64,000 nucleotides of DNA from Massilia sp. erpn (GTDB taxonomy: Bacteria; Pseudomonadota; Gammaproteobacteria; Burkholderiales; Burkholderiaceae_D). The notes under the pieces were generated by a model. It was given only the letters and a program-made list of their open reading frames with translations. It was not told the DNA's origin and ran no database searches. The stretch's first letter is position 1, and every line of letters starts with the position of its first letter. Shown piece by piece: positions 7,051-16,401 of the stretch. Position numbers and translations under genes: made by a program. The stretch lies in contig NZ_CP053748.1 in the NCBI RefSeq assembly GCF_024400215.1, positions 248,001 to 312,000 of the forward strand, read 5' to 3'.

Positions 7051-9168
7051 ATGAATTACCGCCCTAGCGCCATCTGCCTCGCCCTGCTGTCCGCCTTCTC
7101 CGCCAACGCCTTGGGCGCCGACGAAGCACCCGGCATGGAAATCGTCGTCGTCAGCGGCTCGCGCGCCGTCACCAAACTGTCCGAAACGCCAAGCGCCATC
7201 GGCGTCGTCAGCGGCCGCGAGATGGAGCGCGACAAGCCCAAGACCATGGGCGATATCCTCAACCGCGTCGCCGGCGTGCACTGGAATGACCTGGGTAATG
7301 AGCAGCACAGCATGGCGATCCGCCAGCCCATCGGCACCGGTTCGGTGTACCAGTATCTGGAAGACGGCATTCCTATCCGTCCGCTGGGCGTGTTCAACCA
7401 CAATTCACTGAACGAAATGAATATCGCCGGCAGCGACAGCGTGGAAGTGGTGAAGGGTCCGGCCTCCTCGCTGTACGGCAGCAATGCCGTGGGTGGCGCC
7501 ATCAACGCGCTGACTGCTGCGCCTTCGCGCACGCCGTATGCGCGCATCGGCGCGCGGCATGAAGGCGTGTCCGGCTTTACGCGCTACGACACGGCGGCCA
7601 GCAATACCTGGGGCGATTTCGGCCTGCGCTTCTCGCATTACAGCTCGCGCCGCACTTCGAACAACTGGCAGGAATACAGCTACGGCGACAAGGATTCCTT
7701 CACCCTGCGCGCCGACTATGCGCTGGGCCATGCCGGCATCGTGCGCGCCACCCTGGTGCGCACCGATCTGGATGCGGCCATGCCGGGCAGCCTGTTCGAA
7801 AACGATTACCAGAACAATCCCGGCAAGAGCCTGAACACCTTCACCTACCGCAAGGACAAGACCACGCGCGGCACCGTGGCCTGGGAAGGCGATACCACAC
7901 CAGGCGGCACCACCACCGTCACCCTGTTCACCCGTCGCAACGACCATGGCCAGATCCCAAGCTACACCATCGGCAGCTGTGCCGGCAGCATCTGCAAGGG
8001 CACGCTGAATAACAACCACGTCGATTCGCGCGGCCTGGACGTGAAGCATCTGCAGGAATTCGCCTGGCTGAATTCGCGCCTGGTCGCGGGCATCTACATC
8101 GACCGCAGCGACAATCCCTACTACAGCGACAATCTGCGCATCGTGCGCGATCCGGCCAGCGGCCGCTATCTGAGCTACACCCGCGTCAACGACAGCCAGC
8201 CGCAAGGCGTGCGCGATTACCAGGCCGATATCGACAACACCGCCTTCTTCGCGCAATGGGAAGCATCGCCGCTGCCGAAGCTGCGCGTGGTGGCGGGCGG
8301 CCGCTCCGACCGCATCCGCTACGACTTCCGCAATAATCTCTCGCCGCAGGGCAGCGCTAACTACGGCGCGCCGAACGAGAGTCGCAGCTTCTCGCGCTTC
8401 AGCCCCAAGCTGGGCGCCAGCTATGTGCTGGGCGCAGACGCCAATGCGTATGCCAATATCAGCGAAGGCTTCACGCCGCCGGAGGTGAGCCAGATGTATG
8501 GCAAGACCGGCATTCCAGACCTGCAGCCCGCCACCTACCGCAGCGTGGAAGTGGGTCTGCGCCTGGCCTTCCTCGAACGCAAGCTGCGCCTGGATTCCTC
8601 GCTCTACCGGCTGGTGGGACGCGATACCATCGTCAGCTACACCATCACGCCGGGCAATAGTGAGAACCGCAATGCCGGACGCACGCGCAGCCAGGGTCTG
8701 GAGCTGGGTCTGAACTACGATAACGGCCCGCTCGACGCGCGCTTCAGCACCGCCATCGCCAGCCATCGCTATGAGCGCTACCGCGTCTCCGCCACCCAGG
8801 ACTACAGCGGCAAGGACATGCCGCAGGCGCCGCGCGATATGACCAGCGCCGAAATCGGCTACAAGCCCATGCCGGGCCTGCGCGTCGCGCTGGAAGCGGT
8901 GCACCAGGGCGCCTACTGGATGGACAATGCCAACACCGTGCGCTATCCCGGCCACGCACTCTTCCATCTGCGCGCCGCCTACCGCTTCATGAAGGGGTGG
9001 GAAGCCTGGGTCCATGTGCGCAATCTGGGCGACAAACACTACTCCGATTCCGCCTCCAGCTCCTATGCCGGCGTTGGCGCCTACTCGCCCAACACCCAGA
9101 ACCAGTACACGCCCGGCGCACCGCTCAGCGTGATGCTGGGCCTGTCCTACACCTTCGGCGGAAAATAA
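7051..9168 (+). CDS. TonB-dependent outer-membrane receptor, possibly for copper
   Basis: A 705-residue receptor with a signal peptide ending near ANALGAD, a plug domain (VSGSRAVTKLSETPSAIGVV; VVKGPASSLYGSNAVGGAI) and a 22-strand-type barrel ending in LGLSYTFGGK, where the aromatic second from the core end is the usual assembly signal. TonB receptors take scarce ligands across the outer membrane using energy from TonB-ExbB-ExbD. It follows the DUF2946 gene, an arrangement that in other proteobacteria goes with OprC/NosA-like copper receptors. No Fur box is visible upstream, in contrast to the receptor at 13774. Ligand is inferred. Confidence 0.9.
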   Translation: MNYRPSAICLALLSAFSANALGADEAPGMEIVVVSGSRAVTKLSETPSAIGVVSGREMERDKPKTMGDILNRVAGVHWNDLGNEQHSMAIRQPIGTGSVYQYLEDGIPIRPLGVFNHNSLNEMNIAGSDSVEVVKGPASSLYGSNAVGGAINALTAAPSRTPYARIGARHEGVSGFTRYDTAASNTWGDFGLRFSHYSSRRTSNNWQEYSYGDKDSFTLRADYALGHAGIVRATLVRTDLDAAMPGSLFENDYQNNPGKSLNTFTYRKDKTTRGTVAWEGDTTPGGTTTVTLFTRRNDHGQIPSYTIGSCAGSICKGTLNNNHVDSRGLDVKHLQEFAWLNSRLVAGIYIDRSDNPYYSDNLRIVRDPASGRYLSYTRVNDSQPQGVRDYQADIDNTAFFAQWEASPLPKLRVVAGGRSDRIRYDFRNNLSPQGSANYGAPNESRSFSRFSPKLGASYVLGADANAYANISEGFTPPEVSQMYGKTGIPDLQPATYRSVEVGLRLAFLERKLRLDSSLYRLVGRDTIVSYTITPGNSENRNAGRTRSQGLELGLNYDNGPLDARFSTAIASHRYERYRVSATQDYSGKDMPQAPRDMTSAEIGYKPMPGLRVALEAVHQGAYWMDNANTVRYPGHALFHLRAAYRFMKGWEAWVHVRNLGDKHYSDSASSSYAGVGAYSPNTQNQYTPGAPLSVMLGLSYTFGGK

Positions 9169-9185
9169 ACGGGAGGAGATGAAAT

Positions 9186-9208
9186 GGCTGCCGCCGGACG
9201 CGGCAGCC
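9186..9208. terminator. Hairpin between convergent genes
   Basis: Arms GGCTGCCGC and GCGGCAGCC around a 5-base loop lie between the receptor stop and the stop of the minus-strand PEP-CTERM gene. There is no long T-run, so it is a weak candidate for a shared terminator. Confidence 0.5.
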
Positions 9209-9219
9209 GGGGGATATGC

Positions 9220-9915
9220 TTACTGTGCCACAGCGGGAGCGCGGCGGCGGCGGGCGAAGCCGGCAACCAGCAGGCCGGCGGCAATCAGCAGCAGGGAGCT
9301 GGGCTCCGGCACTTTGGCGCTCAGCGACACGTTGTCGATGGCCAGACCGGCACCACCAGTCCAGCTCTGCGGAATGTAGTTGGAGAAGCGCAGGGTCAGG
9401 TTTTCGCCCTGGTGCGAGGCCAGCAAGGCGCTGACATTGATGCTGCGGGCATCCCAAGCCGTGTTGCTGTCGTTGGCGATGTCGTAGCTGAACACATTGC
9501 CCAGCAGCGTCGAACCCTGCAGGATATCGACCTTGAAGCTGCGTGCCTGGCCGGAATAGCTCGCCACAATGGAGTCGCTCCAGGACAAGGTGGCTTCCTT
9601 CAAGCCTTGCGGCACGAAGAAAGTCTGCGCCAGCGTGTAATTGGTCTTGGCCATACCGTCGTTCATGACGTAGGCGGCATAGCTGCCATCAACCGGATTG
9701 CCGGCTGCGACGCAGCCGGTGGCATTGCCCGCCTTGGCCACATTCCAGTCGCGGCCAGCACTGGCGCAGGTGCCGGTACTGCCCAGGCCCGAAGTGGTCC
9801 AGCCATTCAGATTACCCGTCTCAAAACTGCCATTGCTCAGAAGCTGGACCGGACCAGCTTGTACCGCACCTGCCGACATCATTGCCGCAACAACAGCAAA
9901 CTTTACGAATTTCAT
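9220..9915 (-). CDS. PEP-CTERM sorting-domain protein
   Basis: A 231-residue secreted protein. It has a signal peptide (MKFVKFAVVAAMMSAGAVQA), a beta-rich body beginning LLSNGSFETGNLNGW, typical of carbohydrate-binding-like DUF642 or choice-of-anchor domains, and a classic tail VPEPSSLLLIAAGLLVAGFA followed by RRRR. The tail is recognised by an exosortase (XrtA) in exopolysaccharide-producing bacteria, which cleaves and anchors or releases the protein. No exosortase is in the window. It ends face to face with the TonB receptor gene. Confidence 0.88.
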   Translation of the reverse strand: MKFVKFAVVAAMMSAGAVQAGPVQLLSNGSFETGNLNGWTTSGLGSTGTCASAGRDWNVAKAGNATGCVAAGNPVDGSYAAYVMNDGMAKTNYTLAQTFFVPQGLKEATLSWSDSIVASYSGQARSFKVDILQGSTLLGNVFSYDIANDSNTAWDARSINVSALLASHQGENLTLRFSNYIPQSWTGGAGLAIDNVSLSAKVPEPSSLLLIAAGLLVAGFARRRRAPAVAQ

Positions 9916-10045
9916 TGTTACTTACCTTTATGCAATTTTCAAAGAAAGCTTGCATACAGCAAGTTATATGCCAGATCCGTAAGCTATTGATTTTAAAGAA
10001 AGCTGATTTCGCGGAATTCACCAAGTGTAAAGAAATCCGACACTT

Positions 10046-11218
10046 TTACACCCGCGCAGTACGGCCCACCCGCCCCAGCAGGAAAGGCATGCTGAACAGA
10101 TACAGCGCCGCGCCGCCCAGCCAGACCGCGCCCGGGAAGGTGGAGCGCGACATGAAATACAGGGTACTGATGCCAACCGGCCCGATAATCGTCGCCAGGC
10201 TGGCGATGCTGGCCAGCACGCCCTGCAAGCGCCCCTGCTGTTCCGAATCGGTGCCGGCCGACATCAGCGACTGCAGCACCGGCGCGCCGATGCCGCCCAC
10301 GCAGAACACCGGCAACAACAGGAAGGCGACCCAGCCCTCGGTTGCCCAGGCGATCGCCGCATAGGCCAGCGCATCGGCCGTAATCCCGATCAGCAGGGTG
10401 CGCCGCTCGCCGTAGCGCTCGGACAGAGGTCCGGCCACGAAAGCCTGGGCCACGGCATGGAACACGCCAAAGCCCGCCAGCGAGATGCCGATGGTCAGGG
10501 AACTCCAGGCAAACTTGTCCTCGCCATACATGACCCAGACCGTGCCGGCCACCTCGCCCACCAGCGCCAGCACGAAATACACCACCATCAGCGGCAGCAG
10601 GACCGGAAAGCTCAGCGCCCAGCGCAGCGGCGCCAGCGGATTCAGGGGCACCGGCACCGCTTGCGGCGTGCGCGACTCGCGCATCACGAAGAAGGCCACG
10701 ACCAGATTCAGTGCGTCCAGCGCGGCGGCGGCCAGGAAAGGCGCACGCACCCAGTACTCGCCCAGCAGGCCGCCAATCACGGGGCCGATGATAAAGCCGA
10801 CGCCAAAGCAGGCGTTCAACTGGCCGAAGCGGCGGCTGCGCTGGTTCTCCGGTGTGACGTCGGCGATATAGGCCGAGGCCACGGCCAGGCTGGCGCCGGT
10901 GATGCCGGCAATGGCGCGGCCGAGGAAGAGCAGTGACAGCGAGGGTGCCAGCGCCAGCAGCACATAATCGATCATCGAGCCGGCCAGGGACATCAGCAGC
11001 ACGGGGCGGCGCCCGATGCGGTCGCTCAGCGCGCCCAGGATCGGCGAGAAGATGAACTGCATCAGTGCGTACAGGCCGGTAAACGCGCCGAAACGCCAGC
11101 CCAGCTCGGCAGTGTGACCCACATCGCGCATCAGTTGCGGAACGATGGGCATGGTCAGCCCGATGCCGGCGGCGCTGATCACCACCGAACCCATGACTGC
11201 GTAAAGTCCTTTGTTCAT
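10046..11218 (-). CDS. Tet-family MFS drug efflux transporter
   Basis: A 390-residue inner-membrane antiporter with about 12 helices. It shows the TetA features: MPIVPQLMRDV in helix 1, the loop 2-3 motif GALSDRIGRRPVLL, and the antiporter motif C region GVGFIIGPVIGGLLGEYW. Members export tetracycline-like drugs in exchange for protons. The divergent TetR-type regulator at 11302 and two operator-like palindromes between them reproduce the tetA/tetR arrangement. Sequence alone does not show that tetracycline is the substrate; it could be a chromosomal relative with another substrate. Confidence 0.9.
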   Translation of the reverse strand: MNKGLYAVMGSVVISAAGIGLTMPIVPQLMRDVGHTAELGWRFGAFTGLYALMQFIFSPILGALSDRIGRRPVLLMSLAGSMIDYVLLALAPSLSLLFLGRAIAGITGASLAVASAYIADVTPENQRSRRFGQLNACFGVGFIIGPVIGGLLGEYWVRAPFLAAAALDALNLVVAFFVMRESRTPQAVPVPLNPLAPLRWALSFPVLLPLMVVYFVLALVGEVAGTVWVMYGEDKFAWSSLTIGISLAGFGVFHAVAQAFVAGPLSERYGERRTLLIGITADALAYAAIAWATEGWVAFLLLPVFCVGGIGAPVLQSLMSAGTDSEQQGRLQGVLASIASLATIIGPVGISTLYFMSRSTFPGAVWLGGAALYLFSMPFLLGRVGRTARV

Positions 11219-11230
11219 ATCTCATCCAAC

Positions 11231-11262
11231 TTATCATCGATAAATTTAATTATAGGTGATAA
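11231..11262. promoter_or_regulatory. Two tet-operator-like palindromes
   Basis: TTATCATCGATAA (11231-11243) and TTATAGGTGATAA (11250-11262) share outer half-sites TTAT(C/A)...GATAA and lie 19 bp apart centre to centre in the 83-bp gap between the divergent efflux and TetR genes. Paired operators in this position match tetO1/tetO2 of classical tet systems. The likely binder is the TetR protein encoded at 11302, repressing both genes until a drug is bound. Confidence 0.75.
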
Positions 11263-11301
11263 AGTTCAGCCATAAAAAGAATTTTTTCGGGATCGGAAAA
11301 C

Positions 11302-11889
11302 ATGAAAGTAGAACGCAAGCAGATTGTGGCGGCCGCGCTCGATGTGCTGAACGAAGTCGGCGTCGACAAGCTGTCCACCCGCCTGCTGGCCGAACGCCTG
11401 GGCGTGCAGCAGCCGGCCCTGTACTGGCACTTCAAGAACAAGCGCGCCTTACTGGACGCAATGAATCTGGAAATCATGGAGCGCGCCCACCAGCGCACCC
11501 TACCGCAAGCGGGCGAAGACTGGCGCAGCTTCCTGGGCGAGAACGCGCGCAGTTTCCGCCGCGCCCTGCTCGTCTACCGCGACGGCGCGCGCCTACACGC
11601 GGGCAGCGAGCCGGTACCCGACACCCTGCCCGCGCTCGATGCGCAACTGCACTTCCTCTGCGACGCCGGCATGGAAATGGGGGCCGCCATCGATCTGCTG
11701 GTTACGATATCCCATTATGTGGTCGGTTGCGTGCTGGAAGAGCAGGCCGACCATCCCGATCCGGCCACACTCGATGAAAGTGTGCTCGCCTATCCACAGC
11801 TGGCCGCGGCCATGCAGCGCTATCGCCAGCGCAGCCCCGATCAGCACTTCGAAGCCGGCCTCGCCCTTATCCTGAACGGCGCCGCTTAA
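11302..11889 (+). CDS. TetR-class transcriptional repressor of the Tet efflux gene
   Basis: A 195-residue regulator with an N-terminal helix-turn-helix (ALDVLNEVGVDKLSTRLLAE ending in ALYWHFKNKRALLDAM, the recognition helix typical of true TetR) and a TetR_C-like ligand and dimer domain. It is divergent from the Tet-type pump, with two palindromic operators between them, so it probably represses the pump and itself. Its stop overlaps that of the convergent HxlR gene: both TAA codons share the TTAA at 11886-11889. Confidence 0.9.
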   Translation: MKVERKQIVAAALDVLNEVGVDKLSTRLLAERLGVQQPALYWHFKNKRALLDAMNLEIMERAHQRTLPQAGEDWRSFLGENARSFRRALLVYRDGARLHAGSEPVPDTLPALDAQLHFLCDAGMEMGAAIDLLVTISHYVVGCVLEEQADHPDPATLDESVLAYPQLAAAMQRYRQRSPDQHFEAGLALILNGAA

Positions 11890-12329
11890 GCCTTCACTTT
11901 TTTGACCACCGTCTCTTCCGGCTTGAGCGCGCTGCCGTCGCGGCTGCGCAAGACAAGCTGGGGGACGGGCTTGCCACTGTCGATTTCGAGCAGGCTCGAA
12001 CGTGCTTCGCCCTTGGCGTACAAATGCTGCTCGCCCCATTGGCGCAGGCCCACCACCACGGTGAACAGATCGCGGCCACTGGCCGTCAGCAGGTATTCCT
12101 GATAGGCCGTGCCGTCCGAGGCCGGCGCCACTTCCAGCACGCCGGACTCCACCAGCTTCTGCAGGCGGTCGCTGAGGATATTGCGCGCAATGCCCAGGTT
12201 GCGCTGGAATTCGCCGAAGCGGCGGATGCCGTCGAACGCATCGCGCACAATCAGCAGGGACCAGCGGTCCCCGATCACATCCAGCGTGCGCGCCACTGGG
12301 CAGAACTCTTCCTGCTTTTGCTTACCCAT
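11886..12329 (-). CDS. HxlR-family winged-helix regulator
   Basis: A 147-residue regulator. The HxlR pattern is clear: CPVARTLDVIGDRWSLLIVR, FGEFQRNLGIARNILSDRL and a wing around LEVAPASDGTAYQEYLLT. These proteins often respond to reactive electrophiles or drugs and control divergent genes. Here the divergent neighbour is an MFS transporter, with two dyad operators in the 90-bp gap. It overlaps the TetR gene by 4 bases at the 3' ends. Confidence 0.9.
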   Translation of the reverse strand: MGKQKQEEFCPVARTLDVIGDRWSLLIVRDAFDGIRRFGEFQRNLGIARNILSDRLQKLVESGVLEVAPASDGTAYQEYLLTASGRDLFTVVVGLRQWGEQHLYAKGEARSSLLEIDSGKPVPQLVLRSRDGSALKPEETVVKKVKA

Positions 12330-12346
12330 ATCTTTCCCATGGTTTT

Positions 12347-12402
12347 TGGTTGCATTTTAAAACCGCATTCCTTATGCTTCAACTAGTTTTAATTTGCAAC
12401 CA
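12347..12402. promoter_or_regulatory. Paired operator-like dyads between hxlR-type and MFS genes
   Basis: GGTTGCATTTTAAAACC (12348-12364) is itself a GGTT...AACC dyad, and AGTTTTAATTTGCAACC (12385-12401) is nearly its reverse complement. Centres are about 37 bp apart, and the pair forms a large inverted repeat (two mismatches across 17 bases). The site spans the promoters of both divergent genes and is the probable target of the HxlR protein. Confidence 0.6.
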
Positions 12403-12419
12403 GATTAAGGAAGCCATCC

Positions 12420-13625
12420 ATGTCCACCCTGCCCCGCAGCCTAGTGCTGCTGTTTGCCACCTCCGCCGCGCTGAGCGTGGCGAATGTGTATTACGCCCAG
12501 CCTCTGCTGGATGCCTTCGCCGCCGATTTCGGTTTCAGCCACGCGAACCTGGGCCTGGTGGTAACGGCCACGCAAATCGGCTGCGCCCTGGCCCTGCTGC
12601 TGCTCGTGCCACTCGGCGATCTGCTCGACCGCAAGCGCCTGACCATGGCGCAGCTGCTGGTCCTTTGTCTAACCCTGCTGGCGCTGGGCTGCGCCACCTC
12701 GCCTACCCTGCTCCTGCTCGGCATGCTGGGCGCGGGACTGCTCGGCACCGCAATGACCCAGGGACTGATCAGCTATGCCGCCAGCGTGGCCGCGCCTGCG
12801 CAGCGGGGCCAGGTGGTCGGTACCGTGCAGGCGGGCGTGATGCTGGGCCTGCTGCTGGCACGCGTGCTGTCCGGCGCCGTGGCCGATGTGGCGGGCTGGC
12901 GCGCCGTGTATTTTCTGTCGGCTGCGCTCAGCGCGATCATGCTGCTGGCCTTGCACCGCGCCCTGCCGGAGCCACACCCTGCAGCTGCCGCCAGCGGCGC
13001 GCCAAGGCTGCGTTACGGACAGCTGCTGCTGTCCATGTTCACACTGCTGAAAAACGAACGCACTCTGCAGGTGCGCGGGATGCTGGGCCTGCTGCTGTTC
13101 GCCGCCCTGAACATTTTCTGGAGCGCGCTGGTGCTGCTGCTGAGCGCCCCGCCCTATGCCCTGTCGCACACGGCCATCGGCGCTTTCGGCCTGATCGGTG
13201 CTGCGGGTGCGCTGGGCGCGGCGCGTGCCGGCGCCCTGGCCGACCGGGGACTGGGCCAGCGCACCAGTGGCGGCGCCCTGCTGCTGATGCTGGCCGCCTG
13301 GCTGCCGCTGGCCTGGGGCGCGCAATCGCTGGCGGCCCTGGTCCTCGGCATCATCCTGCTCGACCTGGCCGCGCAAGCCTTGCATGTAACCAACCAGAGC
13401 ATGATCCTGAACGGGAACAGCCAGGCGCATAGCCGGCTGATCGGCGGCTACATGCTGTTCTACGCCGCCGGCAGCGGCGCGGGCGCCATCGCCACCACCA
13501 GCATCCATGCGGCGTATGGCTGGAACGGCGTCTGCATACTGGGCGCGGCCGTCAGCCTGGCCGCGCTGATCTTTTGGCGCGCGACTTTACCAAGAGTTAA
13601 GGCTGTCTGTGAGGCAATTTCCTAA
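12420..13625 (+). CDS. MFS transporter, predicted efflux
   Basis: A 401-residue, 12-helix major facilitator. It shows the NVYYAQPLLDAFAADFGFSH start common to a group of proteobacterial small-molecule exporters, and the loop 2-3 motif LGDLLDRKRL. The start at ATG 12420 follows AAGGAAG. It is divergent from the HxlR regulator, so expression probably rises when that regulator meets its inducer. Substrate unknown. The long +1-frame open stretch over the same DNA is only a shadow. Confidence 0.88.
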   Translation: MSTLPRSLVLLFATSAALSVANVYYAQPLLDAFAADFGFSHANLGLVVTATQIGCALALLLLVPLGDLLDRKRLTMAQLLVLCLTLLALGCATSPTLLLLGMLGAGLLGTAMTQGLISYAASVAAPAQRGQVVGTVQAGVMLGLLLARVLSGAVADVAGWRAVYFLSAALSAIMLLALHRALPEPHPAAAASGAPRLRYGQLLLSMFTLLKNERTLQVRGMLGLLLFAALNIFWSALVLLLSAPPYALSHTAIGAFGLIGAAGALGAARAGALADRGLGQRTSGGALLLMLAAWLPLAWGAQSLAALVLGIILLDLAAQALHVTNQSMILNGNSQAHSRLIGGYMLFYAAGSGAGAIATTSIHAAYGWNGVCILGAAVSLAALIFWRATLPRVKAVCEAIS

Positions 13626-13684
13626 CATTTCTCATCGAAATTACATCATTTACTTGCAACAAGGTAGTCATTTCAGGATAATTT

Positions 13685-13704
13685 GATGCTAATGATTCTC
13701 ATTT
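13685..13704 (+). promoter_or_regulatory. Fur box upstream of the siderophore receptor
   Basis: GATGCTAATGATTCTCATTT fits the Fur consensus built from GATAAT/ATTATC hexamers and lies about 70 bases before the receptor start. It predicts repression by Fur-Fe2+ in iron-replete cells. Confidence 0.75.
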
Positions 13705-13773
13705 AAAAAATAAAGCCAGCCAAAGTCCTGCGTGGACGACCGTAGCCAGCTTCCACCACGACAGGACAAGCCC

Positions 13774-15861
13774 ATGAAGAAAACGCCGCTGGCGCTGATG
13801 ATCGCCCTCGCCCTCCAGCAATTCCCCGCCCACGCCGACAGCACCGACCAGGCCATGCCGACCGTCACCGTCGGCGCCGTCAAGGAAACGCCGTACAACC
13901 CGGTCAGCGCCACCAGCGCCACCAAGATCGACGCCCCGCTGCGCGACATTCCGCAAACCGTGAACGTGGTGCCGCAAACCCTGTTGCGCGACCAGGGCGC
14001 GCACTCGATGCAGGACGCGATGAAGGCCGTGCCCGGCATCGGCCTGTCGCACGGCGACGGCCAGCGCGACCAGATCACCATCCGCGGCTTCAGCGCCCTG
14101 GGCGACCAGTTCATCGATGGCATGCGCGACGACGCCATGTACTTCCGCGACCTGTCCAATGTCGAGCAGATCGAAGTGCTGAAAGGTCCAGCCTCCGTGC
14201 TCTACGGCCGCGGCTCGTCCGGCGGCCTGGTCAACCGCATCACCAAGAAGCCCGGCATCGACAAGACCGAAGTCAGCCTGACCGTCGGCAGCTGGAACCA
14301 GAAGCGTGGCGAATTCGACCTGGCCCGCAACTTCGAGGACCAGGGCGCCGCCTTCCGCATCACCGGCGCCAAGGAAGACGCCGACAGCTTCCGCGACCAG
14401 CAATTCCTCAAGCGCGAAGCGCTGTCGCCGTCCGTGCTGTTCAAGCTGACCCCGGACACCACCCTGCTGCTGCAAGCCGAATACATTGCCGACCGCCGCG
14501 TGACCGACTTCGGCATCCCGGCCTATAAAGACCGTGCGGTCGATGTCGCTCCATCCACCTACTACGGCGCCGCCAATGCGCGCGACTTCGACTACAGCCA
14601 GTCGCGCGTGACCTCCTTCGGCATGGTGCTGAACCACCGCATCAACGACAACCTGACCCTGCGCAATGCGCTGCGCCAGTACGACTACAAGCTCGACCGC
14701 AACAACACCCTGGTCGGCGCGGTCAATGAAGTGGCGAAGACCGCCTCGCTCAACCGCAGCAATGTGAAGCGCGCCGAAGACGGCATTTTCAACCAGACCG
14801 AACTGGTCCAGAAAGCCGTGATCGGCGGCATGCCGCACCAGATCCTCTATGGCGTCGAATTCGGCAAGCAGAACAAGGACCAGCTCTTCCGCAGCCAAAA
14901 CAATGTCGCCACCGTCGACCTGTACAAACCGGTCGCGCCGAAGCTGCCCTTCACCGTGACGGCCGCGCCATCGACCGACAACCTCGGCATCCTGACCGTC
15001 TCCAGCGCCTATGTACAGGATCTGGCCACGCTGACGCCGGAATGGAAAGCCCTGGTCGGCGCCCGCTTCGACAAATTCAAGCAAGAGACTGAAGAGCGCC
15101 GCGCCGGCCAATCCAACCTGAGCCGCACCGACCGCTCCTGGAGCCCGCGCGCCGGCCTGGTCTACCAGCCGCGCCAGGACCAGTCCTACTACGTTTCCTA
15201 TAGCAAATCCTTCCAGCCTTCGGCCGAAAGCCTGCCGCTGGCCGCGAATGCCGCCAATATCGAGCCGGAAGAAACCACCAACAAGGAAATCGGCGCCAAG
15301 TTCGACTTCTTCGGCGGCCGCGCCTCGGCCACCGCCTCGCTGTACCAGCTCGAGCGCAGCAATATCAAGTCCACCGACCCGGTCAGCAACAAGCTGATCC
15401 CGATCGGCACGCAAAAGACCAATGGCCTGGAACTGAGCTTCACCGGCGATCTGGGTCAAGGCTAGCAAGTGTTCGGCGGCTACGCCTACATGGACGCGGA
15501 AGTGAGCAAGTCCGTCGCCAAGGATGACGGCCAATTCGTACAAGGCAAGCGCCCCACGCTGACGCCGAAACAAAGCATGAACCTGTGGGTCAGCAAAGCG
15601 CTCGGCGGCGGCTTCAGCGCCGGCGCCGGCGTCAACTACGTGGCCGACCGCTTCGCCAATCCCGGCAACACCGTCACCCTGCCCAGCTATGTGACGGCCG
15701 ACGCCATGCTGTCCTACCGCGTGCGCGGCCTCGACCTGCAACTGAACATCAACAACCTGTTCGACCGCAACTACATCGCCGCCGGCCACGGCAGCAGCAA
15801 ATTGCTGAACCTGCCCGGCGCCCCGCGCAACGTCCAGCTCACCGCCCGCTACAACTTCTAA
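13774..15861 (+). pseudogene. TonB-dependent siderophore receptor interrupted by an in-frame TAG
   Basis: The reading frame begins MKKTPLALMIALALQQFPAH (signal peptide) and runs through a plug (RDIPQTVNVVPQTLLRDQ; VEQIEVLKGPASVLYGRGSS) typical of catecholate siderophore receptors such as Fiu. Codon 564 (15463-15465) is TAG, inside the string GDLGQG-stop-QVFGGYAY. Homologous receptors usually have W at this place, so a single TGG to TAG change is the simplest cause. The same frame then continues intact to TAA 15859-15861 with a normal barrel end (LTARYNF). The truncated product lacks the last 132 residues and its C-terminal assembly signal, so it is probably inactive unless read through. A sequencing error is possible. 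Expression is under a predicted Fur box. Confidence 0.9.
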
Positions 15862-15863
15862 GC

Positions 15864-15994
15864 TTTGCGCCAAATCAAAAAATGTCCACCCTGGTGTCAG
15901 GCACCAAGGTCGGACATTGTTTGATCTTGCGCAGGAAATGTCCGGTTCCAGTGCCTGACACCAGAGTGGGACATTGTTTGATTTGGATCAAAGG
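15864..15994. repeat. Hairpin repeat copy A (type I, double)
   Basis: Two imperfect hairpins, 15883-15916 and 15939-15973, each bounded by TGTCC...GGACA with an inner GGTG...CACC stem and loop. They sit between flanks TTTGCGCCAAATCAAA on the left and GATCAAAGG on the right, shared with copies B and C. The element begins 3 bases after the receptor stop codon. Confidence 0.88.
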
Positions 15995-16059
15995 GGGCGG
16001 CTTGGTGGGCGTGAGCGGTTTCGTGCCAGAATGGGTGTTTGCCAACTGTGGAGCTGTTT

Positions 16060-16359
16060 ATGATTTACGAGATTGCTGAGATTCAGATCAAACCCGATGC
16101 CCACGCTGACTTTGAGGCGGCGGTGCGCGAAGCTGTGCCGCTGTTCCGTCGTTCGCCGGGGTGTTTGTCGATGCGGCTGGAACGCATCATCGAACGGCAG
16201 GATACCTACCATCTCGTAATCGGCTGGGAGACGCTGGAACATCACACTGTGCAATTCCGCAGCAGCGAGATGTTCACGGCCTGGCGCACGCTGGTCGGCC
16301 CGTTCTTTGCCGCACCGCCCGAGGTCGAACATACGCAGAATGCCTTGAGCGGCTTCTGA
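16060..16359 (+). CDS. Antibiotic biosynthesis monooxygenase (ABM) domain protein
   Basis: A 99-residue protein consisting of one ABM ferredoxin-like fold: MIYEIAEIQIKPDAHADFEA, SPGCLSMRLERI, YHLVIGWETLEHHTVQFRSS. The family includes small cofactor-free quinol monooxygenases and many unassigned stress proteins, usually dimeric. I chose ATG 16060 because GGAG lies at the right distance; the frame is open 21 bases earlier. It is a single gene followed by a terminator. No partner identifies its substrate. Confidence 0.85.
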   Translation: MIYEIAEIQIKPDAHADFEAAVREAVPLFRRSPGCLSMRLERIIERQDTYHLVIGWETLEHHTVQFRSSEMFTAWRTLVGPFFAAPPEVEHTQNALSGF

Positions 16360-16366
16360 TCAAAAC

Positions 16367-16389
16367 AACGGGGCCTTGCGCCCCGTTTT
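16367..16389 (+). terminator. Rho-independent terminator
   Basis: AACGGGG and CCCCGTT arms followed by TTTTC, directly after the ABM gene. It also lies at the end of the convergent small PEP-CTERM gene. Confidence 0.8.
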
Positions 16390-16401
16390 CACTTCATATC
16401 C

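Noticed and set aside
15469..15861. Separate small gene starting at GTG 15469
   Set aside because: Same frame as the receptor after the TAG and encodes only its last barrel strands, so it is the broken end of that gene.
13699..15873. Long minus-strand frame over the siderophore receptor
   Set aside because: Antisense to a receptor with obvious TonB motifs. It is open only because of the base composition.
15883..15973. Hairpins as ordinary terminators or CRISPR repeats
   Set aside because: The stems are not followed by T-runs, and there are no evenly spaced repeats or spacers. They recur elsewhere with shared flanks, which fits a dispersed repeat family better.
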